From: Aequorivita sp. H23M31
GTDB taxonomy: Bacteria; Bacteroidota; Bacteroidia; Flavobacteriales; Flavobacteriaceae
Length of the DNA stretch: 64,000 nt
NCBI RefSeq assembly: GCF_004022485.1
Contig: NZ_CP034951.1
Location: 1,984,001 to 2,048,000 of the forward strand
Direction of reading: 5' to 3'
A program made the translations under genes and the position numbers. Shown here piece after piece: positions 9,303 to 19,026 of the stretch. Each line of letters opens with the position of its first letter. Position 1 is the first letter of the stretch. Under the pieces are notes generated by a model, which had not been told where the DNA came from, did no database searches, and saw only the letters and a program-made list of their open reading frames with translations.

Positions 9303-10349
9303 TCAAGCCCTAAGACGGTTGATATCCATATCCTTTGGAATGGGTATTCCTGATGAAATATTATTAAATAGAATTTGAGAAAGAAGTGGAGCCATGGTAA
9401 ATCCTCTTGATCCTAAACCATTGAGGAAGCCTATTCTTGGATTATCTGGTAAACTCCCAATTAAAGGCTTTCTATCTCTTGTGGTAGGTCTAATCCCCAC
9501 TGTTTGATCCACAACTTCAAAGGAGCAATTTATCATCGATTTTAATTTCGTAAGGATTTCTTGCCTTGCCTTAGCTGTGGGTTTTTCGCTGAAATCGTCC
9601 CGGCCAAAGGTACCACCCACTTTATATAATGAATTACCTATTGGAATAATATACATTGGACCTTTTAGGAGCACTTCTAATTTTAAGTCCGGAGCATTTA
9701 CTATTAAGTATTCTCCTTTATTGGGGATAATGCCATTCTCAGGAAAAAAGGGATTATGCATCGCACCTACACCATCACAAAAAACAATCTTTTTACTTGA
9801 TAGTGTTTGATAAACAACTCTGGATTCACTAACAGATAATTCTTTATAATCAAAGTCATTTTGATAAACTTGGTTTCGCGCAGTTAAGAATTTCTGATAC
9901 TCGTTAAGCAACAATTTCGTGTCTATTCGTAAAGTTCCCATAACTTCTCCAAAGCCGAAGGGAGCAGCGATGTTTGGGTTATCATTCTGAACGAAGCTAG
10001 AAGAGAGAAAAGATTGCAGTTCGCGTTTATCACTGGCCACAGACCAATCGTTTTGCTCCTCCACGCTTTTAAACACTCTCAAAATAGGTGTTTCCCTAAA
10101 CAGATCCAGATCTAGTGCTTTGGAAAGATTTTGGTAAAAAGAAATGGCAGCTGGATAAAATTCCGAAGAGTTCCAAGCTGCATTAAAACGCTTTAAAACC
10201 GTAGGATTTAACACCCCGCCCGACCTAGCGGTAGAGCCATCGCGACCATTGTCTATAGCTATAAAACTTTTGCCATTCTTTCGTAATTGTTCACAGAAAC
10301 AAATACCTGCAATACCGAGCCCCACTACAATATACTCTACCTCTTTCAT
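9303..10349 (-). CDS. FAD-dependent oxidoreductase (DAO family)
   Basis: A 348-residue protein with an N-terminal Rossmann FAD site, YIVVGLGIAGICFCEQL (residues 6-22). A C-terminal part (VGIRPTTRDRKPLIGSLPDNPRIGFLNGLGSRGF) is typical of D-amino-acid oxidase/glycine oxidase-like proteins and of the MnmC oxidase domain. The likely reaction is oxidation of an amine or amino acid, substrate unknown. It lies downstream of gldN on the same strand, but a strong hairpin at 10363-10399 separates them, so it is probably transcribed separately or only by read-through. Confidence 0.8.
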   Translation of the reverse strand: MKEVEYIVVGLGIAGICFCEQLRKNGKSFIAIDNGRDGSTARSGGVLNPTVLKRFNAAWNSSEFYPAAISFYQNLSKALDLDLFRETPILRVFKSVEEQNDWSVASDKRELQSFLSSSFVQNDNPNIAAPFGFGEVMGTLRIDTKLLLNEYQKFLTARNQVYQNDFDYKELSVSESRVVYQTLSSKKIVFCDGVGAMHNPFFPENGIIPNKGEYLIVNAPDLKLEVLLKGPMYIIPIGNSLYKVGGTFGRDDFSEKPTAKARQEILTKLKSMINCSFEVVDQTVGIRPTTRDRKPLIGSLPDNPRIGFLNGLGSRGFTMAPLLSQILFNNISSGIPIPKDMDINRLRA

Positions 10350-10362
10350 GCTTTAAAAATCA

Positions 10363-10399
10363 AAAACCCTTCAAGTCTGATAGAAGCTTGAAGGGTTTT
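10363..10399 (-). terminator. Terminator of the gldKLMN operon
   Basis: A 13-bp perfect stem, AAAACCCTTCAAG / CTTGAAGGGTTTT, 27 bases after the gldN stop. Its outer arms (AACCCTTC/GAAGGGTT) match the palindromes that flank the RAYT transposase. Confidence 0.75.
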
Positions 10400-10425
10400 C
10401 TTTAAATCATTGTGTTATAAAGAAT

Positions 10426-11325
10426 TTAGTAATTCCACAAATCGATTTCTATATTTCGAATTTGCTCCTTGATACGTTCAGATTCCATTAACTGCATTAA
10501 AGCGTTATCTGTAATGTAATCCTTAACATCCCTATCACCTTGAACGTTGTCCTCTTTATAGATGACAGCGCTAAAGCGACGCGCATTTAATAAGCGGTCG
10601 AAGGAGATAGGTTGGGAGGAGTTACTCCGATTAAAGGCTTGTGCTTCGTGCAAGGCCTTTCTAGCATCCGGAAACCACACCCAAAATAATTCTACCTTGG
10701 AATCTATGCCATCCTCTGGAAAGGCTTTGGACCGCGCTTCATTGGCAACGGGACAGATTCCCAAAAGGCGATATCTTAGGTCACCTTGGCGCTTGTCCAA
10801 GTACCAATATCCTCTAATGTGATATTCCTGAATATCACCCGCGTCAAGTTCAAATCGACGGATATATTGTGGATCCACAACTCCTTCAGCATTATATTGT
10901 TCAACTCCCAGATCGGTAGTATCACTATACACCAAGGAAGCACCAATATCACTCAGACTCCTCTTTTGAGTGAAATATGAGTCGGCATAAACTTCAGTGA
11001 TGTTCCCATTTCTGATATTTTTTACCAAAACATCATATAGAGAACGTCTATCTGACCCAATGTTGTTTGTATCTATTGGGTAGTACAGGGGAAAATTCAC
11101 CCTCTCATCCAGATCGATAATTTCCCAGGTGGTTTTGGACCACAGAACGTCGCGCTCATCTATATAGCCATAAGCAAGCGGCGCATCGTTATCCTCAGCC
11201 ATTTGGGCTTCAGACCGTTTACCTATTTCATCTGGGGTTTTGGCATTGAGAATATTTATTTGTGCATTCGCACTGGCAAGTATTCCAAAGCCAAAAAGAC
11301 AAAAAACAACATATTTCAAATTCAT
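10426..11325 (-). CDS. gldN: T9SS ring protein GldN
   Basis: A 299-residue periplasmic protein with signal peptide MNLKYVVFCLFGFGILASANA. The mature region contains the family stretch ERVNFPLYYPID and further segments typical of GldN (PorN in oral Bacteroidota). GldN binds GldK to form the periplasmic ring of the type IX secretion system, and is needed for gliding and protein export in flavobacteria. It is the last gene of gldKLMN, 17 bases after gldM and followed by a terminator. Full length for the family. Confidence 0.93.
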   Translation of the reverse strand: MNLKYVVFCLFGFGILASANAQINILNAKTPDEIGKRSEAQMAEDNDAPLAYGYIDERDVLWSKTTWEIIDLDERVNFPLYYPIDTNNIGSDRRSLYDVLVKNIRNGNITEVYADSYFTQKRSLSDIGASLVYSDTTDLGVEQYNAEGVVDPQYIRRFELDAGDIQEYHIRGYWYLDKRQGDLRYRLLGICPVANEARSKAFPEDGIDSKVELFWVWFPDARKALHEAQAFNRSNSSQPISFDRLLNARRFSAVIYKEDNVQGDRDVKDYITDNALMQLMESERIKEQIRNIEIDLWNY

Positions 11326-11342
11326 ACCTATTGGGTTTTATT

Positions 11343-12890
11343 CTAGTTTGTCAATTCAACAAATACAGGGGTTATTTTCTTTAGCTTATAACCTGAATTC
11401 CCTGAAAGATTCGCATTAATATCAAAGATTTGAACCGTTTCTCCTCGTTTTGCACGGCTCAAAGTTCCTTTAGCTTCAGAGCTCAATTTATTTCCTGAAA
11501 CCTTTATAGTAGGTTGTCCGCTAACTTTAAAGCTGAATCCAGTTACATTTAAAGCAAGGTCAAAGTCGAAATCCAAAAGAGCTGCGCCAATGGAAGCAAT
11601 TTCTAGACCTTGTCTTTGCATACGAACAGGACCACCATTTCCATCTTCTCCACGAACAGTTCCTGTAGGTCTTGGAATATCCTTAATACGGAAAGTTTTG
11701 CTATCTGAAACGGTTTCTCCACCAGGAAGTTTTCCGCTTACGTTAATTTTAACTTCACGTCCTTGAACAGTGGTAACGTTCATCATATATTTTCCTGCAC
11801 CACCCGCTGGCTTTAAACCGGGTGCATTTGCGGTTACAGAACCAACACCAGGAATGGAAATAGTCATTGGGTTTTCAACTCCACGATAAACTACGTTCAT
11901 CTTGTCTGCGGAAATTACAGCAGCATTAGGCTTCGGAATTACCGCATAGGAAGATTTAATTGGAATAGTTACAACAGAATCCCCTTCCTTAAACTGTAGC
12001 TCACCTTTCAATTCTTGCTCACCCACATTTCCTGCAGGAAAATCAAGAACTACCTGACCACCAGCGATATTGTCCATTTCCTTACCGTTGATAATAACCT
12101 TATCAAAGTTAAGAGTGCTGTCAAAACGACCTAATACCACTTTCCCTTTAAAGTTTTCACCATTAAAGAAAGCAGTTTTATCTGGAACAACAATCGCCTC
12201 ATAGTTGGACATTGAAAGTTGCTTAACTTGCTCTCCTGCAAGCATGGCCTGTAGTACTTCGTTTTGAGTAACCTTGATATCAGCTTGCATCTGAGTTAAT
12301 TTCGTTTTAGAGGCAATCATAGGAAAGCCTTCAAAATTATAGTTCAGCCATCTGATCTCCACTCCCTTTCGGTTTTTTTCAGGACTAGTATCAAATTTAG
12401 CCTTTACGTCCGCGGCAATTTGAGGGTATGAATCTCCAATGATGTTCACTACACCATCACGAAATGCATTTACCTTATCTACGAATTCCTGACCATCCTT
12501 TGAAAGTTTATCGCCACTGAACCATTTCTGGTCCAAAAAGTCAGGTCTGTCCTGCTTTTCATAATCTGTTGGATCCTCGATCTTCTGCATCATTTCTGCT
12601 TTGATAGAAGCGATATAACTATCTAGATCCTGGGCCATAGTGTTTACCTCATTAGCTTTGTCTAGTATAGGTTTATACTTTGCCGGCTGTTCTTGGGCTT
12701 TCTCAGCCAACCCACCAAGGAATGCTTGGTTGCGCTGGTCTGCAGCTACGTTTGCCGTGGCAATTTTGTCATTTAACAATCCAAAAGCAGAAAGAACTTC
12801 TTTAGACATATTTAACGCCAACATAGCGATGAATATCAAATACATCATATTAATCATCTTCTGCCTTGGTGATAGTTTTCCTTGAGCCAT
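11343..12890 (-). CDS. gldM: T9SS motor protein GldM
   Basis: A 515-residue protein. The N-terminal helix (KMINMMYLIFIAMLALNMS, about residues 11-29) crosses the inner membrane and sits inside the GldL ring. The rest is a long periplasmic shaft of four domains in known structures. GldL-GldM is the proton-driven rotary motor that powers T9SS and gliding. Length and start match the family, and the gene sits between gldL and gldN with short gaps of 48 and 17 bases. Confidence 0.95.
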   Translation of the reverse strand: MAQGKLSPRQKMINMMYLIFIAMLALNMSKEVLSAFGLLNDKIATANVAADQRNQAFLGGLAEKAQEQPAKYKPILDKANEVNTMAQDLDSYIASIKAEMMQKIEDPTDYEKQDRPDFLDQKWFSGDKLSKDGQEFVDKVNAFRDGVVNIIGDSYPQIAADVKAKFDTSPEKNRKGVEIRWLNYNFEGFPMIASKTKLTQMQADIKVTQNEVLQAMLAGEQVKQLSMSNYEAIVVPDKTAFFNGENFKGKVVLGRFDSTLNFDKVIINGKEMDNIAGGQVVLDFPAGNVGEQELKGELQFKEGDSVVTIPIKSSYAVIPKPNAAVISADKMNVVYRGVENPMTISIPGVGSVTANAPGLKPAGGAGKYMMNVTTVQGREVKINVSGKLPGGETVSDSKTFRIKDIPRPTGTVRGEDGNGGPVRMQRQGLEIASIGAALLDFDFDLALNVTGFSFKVSGQPTIKVSGNKLSSEAKGTLSRAKRGETVQIFDINANLSGNSGYKLKKITPVFVELTN

Positions 12891-12938
12891 TATTTTAGTT
12901 TTTTAGAATCAAAAATTAGTTAGGTTAAAAAGGAAATA

Positions 12939-13592
12939 CTAGTTTCTAGTGGTCATTGCTGAAAGCATTCCACCGTAAACTCCATTCAAGGATGATAAAT
13001 TGGTAGCCAAATGTTGCATTTGCTTTTTCAATTGCTCAGCATTTTCAGCTATTTGCTGATTAGCCTCAGTCTGACGGCTTGTTGACTCTATCTGAACTTT
13101 GTATAGACTATTAAGGGAGTCCATTTGTGCGGCTGCAAGAGCCATTTCCTCACTATATCTTTTTGTGGAGCTCATTGCCTCTGCTGTTGGAGCAATACCT
13201 TTTGCTGCACCTTCAAAAGAACGGATGCTAGTGCTAAGACTGTTCATTAGGTCTGAATCGATTCGTGCTTCTTTCAACATTTCGTCCAATTTTTTAGACA
13301 AAAGTCCTTGGGTATCTTTAGCCTCTTCTACTTTCGCTCTTTGTGTTGCAGCACCACCACTCAATTCTGGATATACCAAAGACCAATCCAAATCATCATC
13401 TACTGGTTCGAATGCGGAAATCGCGAAAATAATAGCTTCAGTCACCAATCCTATAGTTAATAGTACGTTTCCTCCAATTCCGGCAATTTCGAAGTGGGTA
13501 ATTTTAAAGAGAGCTCCAATAATAACAACGGAAGCTCCAAGGCCATAGGCCATTGCAAAAAGTTTTTTAGATGATCGAGAAGATTTTGCCAT
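12939..13592 (-). CDS. gldL: T9SS motor protein GldL
   Basis: A 217-residue inner-membrane protein with two N-terminal transmembrane helices (about residues 11-32 and 37-58: AMAYGLGASVVIIGALFKI and GGNVLLTIGLVTEAIIFAI). The glutamate in TEAIIF is the membrane carboxylate expected in the proton path. The C-terminal half is cytoplasmic and predicted coiled coil, as usual for the family. It works with GldM as the T9SS/gliding motor. Second gene of the operon, 57 bases after gldK. Confidence 0.95.
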   Translation of the reverse strand: MAKSSRSSKKLFAMAYGLGASVVIIGALFKITHFEIAGIGGNVLLTIGLVTEAIIFAISAFEPVDDDLDWSLVYPELSGGAATQRAKVEEAKDTQGLLSKKLDEMLKEARIDSDLMNSLSTSIRSFEGAAKGIAPTAEAMSSTKRYSEEMALAAAQMDSLNSLYKVQIESTSRQTEANQQIAENAEQLKKQMQHLATNLSSLNGVYGGMLSAMTTRN

Positions 13593-13649
13593 AATAAATA
13601 GTTTTTTTAAGTTTTTAAGTTAAGTTATTTAAGGGGTAATTGTTTAGAT

Positions 13650-15023
13650 CTATCGGGCATCGCCGAAATTTTCGTTTAGAACAACGTCAGTTCCCATATA
13701 ATCCTGAACGGTGCGGAAGCCAATATAGCTACGGGCCGAATCGGCGTATTCGTAATCACGAGTGCCCACTTTAAGGAAATAGGCAACATCTTTCCAAGAT
13801 CCACCGCGTACTACCTTGCGCTGGTTCTCTTCATCGTTAACATTTGGGTTCATTGTAGAAAAATAGTCATAAGCAGCCGCATCATAAGAAGAAGCAACCC
13901 ATTCCGATACGTTTCCTGCCATATTATAAAGATTGTAACCATTGGGCTCAAAAGATTTTGCCTCTACCGTATAAAGCGCTTGATCAGCAGCATAATCCCC
14001 TCTTAAAGGTTTAAAGTTTGCCATGAAACAGCCTCGATCATTTTTGGTGTAAGGACCACCCCAAGGATAAGATGCAGATTGCAGTCCACCTCTAGCAGCA
14101 TACTCCCACTCAGCTTCTCCAGGAAGACGGAAAGAGTTTACAAAAGTTTTCTTTTTGGATTTTTGGTATGCATTTTTATACATCGTCCTCCATGCACAGA
14201 AAGCTTTTGCCTGTTTCCAGCTCACTCCTACCACAGGGTAATCCCCATATGCTTGGTGCCAAAAATAATCATTGTGCATAGGCTCGTTGTACGAGTAATT
14301 GAAGTCCCGGATCCAAACGGTTGTATCTGGATAGATCGGTAGCTGTTCCTTCTTTATGAAATCTTTTCTTCTTTTGCTTTTATCCCGAGCCGCAGCTCCA
14401 ATATCCATATAGGTATATTGGAATTTCAACTTGCTTACATCAATGGTTCTTTGTCCATTGTAGGCCTCCTCGATAGGAATGTACATAGTGTCCATGACCT
14501 CCGAGTAGAAAGCATCTGGATATTTTGCTGTATCCCAAATCAAACTTACTTTGTTATTGAGCTTTCTTCCTTCATAGTAATCTTCGCCCATTCCAAAGTA
14601 ATTGTCATACATATATTGTTCGTAAGGGGTCATTTGGTCGTTTGCTTGGTCAACAAAAGCAAATTCCCCAATACCACCATCACCAGGAGTAGCACCTTGC
14701 TCATCGGCCATAATTGCCAATCGAAGTCTCACGATTGAATCACGGACCCAATAAACAAATTGGCGATATTCAGAATTGGTTATTTCGGTTTCGTCCATGT
14801 AGAACGAACTTACCGTAACAGTTTTGGTAGGGGCGTCCTTAACTGCAAGGAAATCATCATCACTCTGGCCCATGATGAAGGATCCACCAGGAACCAACGT
14901 CATTCCATAAGGCTTTTGTGGATACCATTTTTTGCCTTTTACGCCAACAAGCTCCCCTCTGTCTCCAGAGTTACAGCTGAATAAAAAGGCAACAATCGCA
15001 GTTAATGCAATAAACTTCTTCAT
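13650..15023 (-). CDS. gldK: T9SS ring lipoprotein GldK
   Basis: A 457-residue lipoprotein: signal peptide MKKFIALTAIVAFLFSC with lipobox cysteine at residue 17. A formylglycine-generating-enzyme-like (SUMF1) fold follows, visible in YGMTLVPGGSFIMGQ, FRLPGEAEWEYAARGG and NVSEWVASS. GldK/PorK forms the outer-membrane-associated ring with GldN. First gene of gldKLMN. A weak TAnnTTTx-like element lies in the 108-bp region upstream, but no strong promoter was identified. Confidence 0.94.
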   Translation of the reverse strand: MKKFIALTAIVAFLFSCNSGDRGELVGVKGKKWYPQKPYGMTLVPGGSFIMGQSDDDFLAVKDAPTKTVTVSSFYMDETEITNSEYRQFVYWVRDSIVRLRLAIMADEQGATPGDGGIGEFAFVDQANDQMTPYEQYMYDNYFGMGEDYYEGRKLNNKVSLIWDTAKYPDAFYSEVMDTMYIPIEEAYNGQRTIDVSKLKFQYTYMDIGAAARDKSKRRKDFIKKEQLPIYPDTTVWIRDFNYSYNEPMHNDYFWHQAYGDYPVVGVSWKQAKAFCAWRTMYKNAYQKSKKKTFVNSFRLPGEAEWEYAARGGLQSASYPWGGPYTKNDRGCFMANFKPLRGDYAADQALYTVEAKSFEPNGYNLYNMAGNVSEWVASSYDAAAYDYFSTMNPNVNDEENQRKVVRGGSWKDVAYFLKVGTRDYEYADSARSYIGFRTVQDYMGTDVVLNENFGDAR

Positions 15024-15131
15024 AGGTAATTAGGTTAAATTTCGAATTTCGAGGGCGTAAACGTATTTATAAAATTTCAGAAAAACAATTTTTTTTTTCA
15101 AAAACCCTCGCGCATTTCAATTAGCTTGATA

Positions 15132-16295
15132 TTATACTTCATTTTTGTGGCGGGCCTTCAACCACCGTTCAGGAATTTCCTGGTTGCATGCACCCAAATA
15201 TTCGCCATAAGTGCAAGGTAATAACGTTCGGCTTTTTAATTTATTATTAACATTTGAAATAAATGGCAACAATATCCACCACCGTTCCGTTCTATTACTC
15301 TTTTTAAAGGTCAAAACCTCATCATCAATAGGGACTTTATAGGTAATGAAATAATTATCGTCATCAAAATTGTCATCCTTGATCCTAAAATTAACTCCTT
15401 CTATAAAATACCATAAAATTTGGGCAATCAACATTGCGCCACTTGCCCGAGTAGAAGTGCCCCCAATTTCATATATCCCAAAAGAACTTACCCGGTTACT
15501 AATTCCTGCATATCTCGAAATGGCGCAGATTTCGCGACTGTCAAATCCATTCGGACTTTCACTATTACTATAGCTAAGTTCCGAATCTTTTATTGAAGTT
15601 GCATCGAAAGTAACAATGTCGGCATCCCGTAAAGTAGGCTCTACAATACTTATATCAGATGTGATTTCACCTAGACGATAGGCATCAAAATATAGTTTTT
15701 CCATCAGGGAAATTTCCTCTGGGGAATTGAAATATGATTGATAACCAAGAACACTATAATTAAAGAGATTATAGGGTTGGTCCACCACCATTTTTCCTAC
15801 GTACGATTTGTTGGAAAAAGGAAGATCTGCATTTCCCAGATCGAAACGGTTGTCGATATTAACCACATTCACCATTTTCCCTAAATCATCATACGCGCGG
15901 TATTGCCCATAAGCCAAATCTTGACCTCCACCTAATATCAACGGAATTATTTCCATTTTAAGCAATGTGGATATGGTTTGCTTGGCTGCAAAACGGGTAT
16001 CCTCCACAGATTCTCCTTTTTGGATGTCACCAAGGTCCATAATATCATAACTCCAATTTCCAGGATATAGTGCATAAAAAGCTTTTCTATACTGATCAAA
16101 GGAAATATCATTTCCCATAAAATCTACATCCGAACGGTTTTCCCGTATTCCCAAAATAGCAAATTTTACTCCCTTGAAATTTGGGATTTCCCCTTTTTTC
16201 GAATGAATCCTAATCTGTTTACCGAGTGTACCTGGGGGAAGTGTTTCCAAAAGATCTAATATACTCTCGGAAACCGGTGACAAAAACTCTATCAT
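15132..16295 (-). CDS. Arginase/formimidoylglutamase-fold protein, metal ligands lost
   Basis: A 387-residue protein of the arginase (ureohydrolase) fold, a group usually annotated as formimidoylglutamase in flavobacteria. The active-site motifs are degraded. GGGH is GGGQ (Gln125), the DAHxD motif is DNRFD (residues 148-152, His to Arg), and SxDxDxxxD is TFDATSIKD (second Asp to Thr). Both metal-binding histidines and one aspartate are therefore missing, so binuclear Mn hydrolysis is unlikely and a structural or regulatory role is more plausible. The ATG overlaps the topA stop by one base (TAATG), so translation is probably coupled. gldK follows 108 bases downstream on the same strand. Confidence 0.8.
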   Translation of the reverse strand: MIEFLSPVSESILDLLETLPPGTLGKQIRIHSKKGEIPNFKGVKFAILGIRENRSDVDFMGNDISFDQYRKAFYALYPGNWSYDIMDLGDIQKGESVEDTRFAAKQTISTLLKMEIIPLILGGGQDLAYGQYRAYDDLGKMVNVVNIDNRFDLGNADLPFSNKSYVGKMVVDQPYNLFNYSVLGYQSYFNSPEEISLMEKLYFDAYRLGEITSDISIVEPTLRDADIVTFDATSIKDSELSYSNSESPNGFDSREICAISRYAGISNRVSSFGIYEIGGTSTRASGAMLIAQILWYFIEGVNFRIKDDNFDDDNYFITYKVPIDDEVLTFKKSNRTERWWILLPFISNVNNKLKSRTLLPCTYGEYLGACNQEIPERWLKARHKNEV

Positions 16296-18835
16296 TATTT
16301 TTTCTTGGCTGTAGTTTTACCCGCTTTGGTCTTTCTGCTCTTTGCCGCTGTGGTCTTCTTAGCTGGAGATTTCTTCTTGGCAGTTTTCTTGGCAAGCATT
16401 TCCTTGGCTTCTTCCAAGGTAATTTTGTCTGCCTGGGTATCCTTGGATAATTCCACCTTGGTTTTCCCTTTAATAAGATTAAAACGGCCCCAGCGGGCTT
16501 TTTCTATTCGTATATTCTCCTCGGGCCATTCTTGGATTAGCTTATCGATTTCCTTTTGCTTTTTATCCACAATAAGTTCTTCTATATCGGCCTCGGAAAG
16601 ATTGTCGAAATCATATTTTTTGTTCACATTGATGAACATATTGTTCCATTTTATAAAGGGGCCAAACCTACCAACTCCTTTCTGAACCGGTAGGCCATCA
16701 TATATATGTATAGGGGCATCGGCCTTTCTCTTTTCCTCGATCAACTCCTTTGCAAATTCCATATCTACATCTAAGGGATCCATACCTTTCGGCAAAGAAA
16801 TAAAGGTTTTTCCAAAACGGACATAAGGTCCAAAGCGCCCGTTATTGACCTCGACCTCTTCTTTTTCATAAATTCCCAAAGTCTTTGGAAGCTTAAAGAG
16901 ATCTATTACCTCCTCAAACGTTACTAAATGTAATTGTTGGTCCGGACGAAGGCTCGCAAATTTCTTTTCTTCGTCATCCGGCGCTCCAATTTGTGCGATG
17001 GGACCATATTTTCCAAGCCGTACAAGAATGGTTTTTCCACTTTCGGGATCCTCGCCCAATATCCGTTCCCCACTTTCCCGATCGGCATTTTCCTCAACGT
17101 GTTTTACGTGAGGATGGAAATCGGCATAAAAATCCCTCATCATTCGCGTCCATTCCTCTTTTCCTTCCGCAATGTCGTCAAAATCCTGTTCAACCTTGGC
17201 GGTAAAATTATAATCGAGAATATTTTTAAAGTTCTCTACCAAAAAATCATTGACTATCATTCCAATATCTGTAGGAACAAGTTTTCCCTTATCAGAGCCA
17301 ACCATTTCCGTTAGAACCTTCTCTTTAAGTTTATCCTTTTGAAGAGTGACTTGTAGATATTTTCTTTCCGTACCTTCTATGCTTCCCTTTTCAACATAAT
17401 TTCTTCCAATAATGGTTGAGATTGTAGGTGCATAGGTTGAAGGTCGACCAATTCCCAGTTCTTCCAGTTGCTTAACCAAAGATGCTTCCGTGTAGCGATA
17501 TGGAGGTCTGGTAAATCTTTCCGTGGCGGTTATATAATTGTTATCAAGATCATCGCCATTCTTCATATTAGGCAACATTCCTTCTTGCTCTTCCTCCTCA
17601 AAATCGGTTCCTTCCAGATATACTTTTAAGAAACCATCGAATTTTATCATTTCGCCGTTGGCAACAAAATTTTCCGATATTTTTTCCTTACCGTTGGAAT
17701 GTATATCGATCTTTACATTGGTTCGTTCCAATTCGGCATCGCTCATTTGGGAGGCAAGGGTCCGTTTCCAGATTAAATCGTACAGACGGGCCTGGTCGCG
17801 GTCGCCAGTTATTGTGTGAAGACTCATATCAGTTGGACGTATCGCCTCATGAGCTTCTTGCGCACCCTTGCTTTTACTTTTATAATCCCGAGATTTACTG
17901 TACTCCTTCCCGTAAGAAGAAATAATCTCCTTTTGGGCAGCGCTCTTGGCATCATTAGATAAATTGACGCTATCAGTTCGCATATAAGTTATAAGTCCAG
18001 CTTCATAAAGTCGCTGAGCCATGGTCATTGTCTTCCCTACCGAAAAATATAGTTTTCTGGAAGCTTCCTGCTGTAAAGTTGAAGTGGTAAAAGGCGCCGC
18101 AGGAGATTTTTTCGCAGGCTTTTTGGTTAATTCCGAAATTTTATAGGAAGCACCCAAGTTTTTTTGAAGAAAATCCTTTGCTTCCTCTTCTGTTGTAAAG
18201 TTTTTGGGAAGTTTTGCTTTAAACTTACTCCCGTCTGCAGTGGTAAACTCTGCATCTATTCTGAAGGATCCTACCGGTGAGAACGCCTCAATTTCACGTT
18301 CCCGCTCCACTATTAGCCTCACCGCTACAGATTGAACACGGCCCGCAGAAAGTCCACCTTTCACTTTCTTCCAAAGAACTGGAGAAAGCTCATATCCAAC
18401 CAGTCGGTCCAAAACACGGCGCGCCTGTTGGGCATTTACCAAATTATAATCTATCTGCCGCGGATTCTCGATGGCCTTTAAAATAGCCGATTTTGTAATT
18501 TCGTGGAAAACAATCCGTTTGGTCTTATTTTTATCCAGTTTCAATTCCTCTGCCAAATGCCAGGCAATTGCCTCACCTTCCCGGTCCTCATCACTCGCCA
18601 GCCAAACCATTTCTGCTTTCTGGGAAAGTGACTTTAATTCCGAAACCAGTTTCTTCTTATCACTGCTCACTATATATTTAGGAGCGAAATCCCCTTCTAC
18701 ATCTACGCCCAACTCTTTTGAAGGTAAGTCTGCAATGTGACCAAAACTAGAGGATACCTTAAAATCAGCTCCAAGGAATTTCTCTATGGTTTTTGCTTTT
18801 GCAGGGGACTCAACTATCACTAAATTCTTTGCCAT
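16295..18835 (-). CDS. topA: DNA topoisomerase I
   Basis: An 846-residue type IA topoisomerase that relaxes negative supercoils. The Toprim domain starts at residue 1 (NLVIVESPAKAKTI) and includes SDEDREGEAIAWHL. The catalytic tyrosine is Tyr284 in GLITYMRTDSVNLS. The C-terminal third carries TOP1 C-terminal repeats instead of cysteine zinc fingers, seen as GRFGPYVRFG, GRFGPFIKW and ARWGRFNLI. A lysine/alanine-rich tail of about 35 residues ends the protein, as in many Bacteroidota TopA. Promoter at 18855-18862. Confidence 0.97.
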   Translation of the reverse strand: MAKNLVIVESPAKAKTIEKFLGADFKVSSSFGHIADLPSKELGVDVEGDFAPKYIVSSDKKKLVSELKSLSQKAEMVWLASDEDREGEAIAWHLAEELKLDKNKTKRIVFHEITKSAILKAIENPRQIDYNLVNAQQARRVLDRLVGYELSPVLWKKVKGGLSAGRVQSVAVRLIVEREREIEAFSPVGSFRIDAEFTTADGSKFKAKLPKNFTTEEEAKDFLQKNLGASYKISELTKKPAKKSPAAPFTTSTLQQEASRKLYFSVGKTMTMAQRLYEAGLITYMRTDSVNLSNDAKSAAQKEIISSYGKEYSKSRDYKSKSKGAQEAHEAIRPTDMSLHTITGDRDQARLYDLIWKRTLASQMSDAELERTNVKIDIHSNGKEKISENFVANGEMIKFDGFLKVYLEGTDFEEEEQEGMLPNMKNGDDLDNNYITATERFTRPPYRYTEASLVKQLEELGIGRPSTYAPTISTIIGRNYVEKGSIEGTERKYLQVTLQKDKLKEKVLTEMVGSDKGKLVPTDIGMIVNDFLVENFKNILDYNFTAKVEQDFDDIAEGKEEWTRMMRDFYADFHPHVKHVEENADRESGERILGEDPESGKTILVRLGKYGPIAQIGAPDDEEKKFASLRPDQQLHLVTFEEVIDLFKLPKTLGIYEKEEVEVNNGRFGPYVRFGKTFISLPKGMDPLDVDMEFAKELIEEKRKADAPIHIYDGLPVQKGVGRFGPFIKWNNMFINVNKKYDFDNLSEADIEELIVDKKQKEIDKLIQEWPEENIRIEKARWGRFNLIKGKTKVELSKDTQADKITLEEAKEMLAKKTAKKKSPAKKTTAAKSRKTKAGKTTAKKK

Positions 18836-18854
18836 TATCTATTTGTTATGCGTA

Positions 18855-18862
18855 CAAAAGTA
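18855..18862 (-). promoter_or_regulatory. -7 element TACTTTTG of topA
   Basis: Exact TAnnTTTG match on the minus strand, 20 bases upstream of the topA ATG. The -33 position is weak (TTTC). Confidence 0.55.
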
Positions 18863-19026
18863 TGTGAATTTTTTAATACGAAAGATTTACGAGAAAAAAT
18901 TCAGGAAAAGCCCAACACTTCTTTGCCTAAATACAGCGAGAATGTCGACTAAATTACAGGCGAAATTAGAAGTTTGGGGGTGGGGATATATCTAAATCGA
19001 GATTGGAAATCTAAAAAAACAACTTC

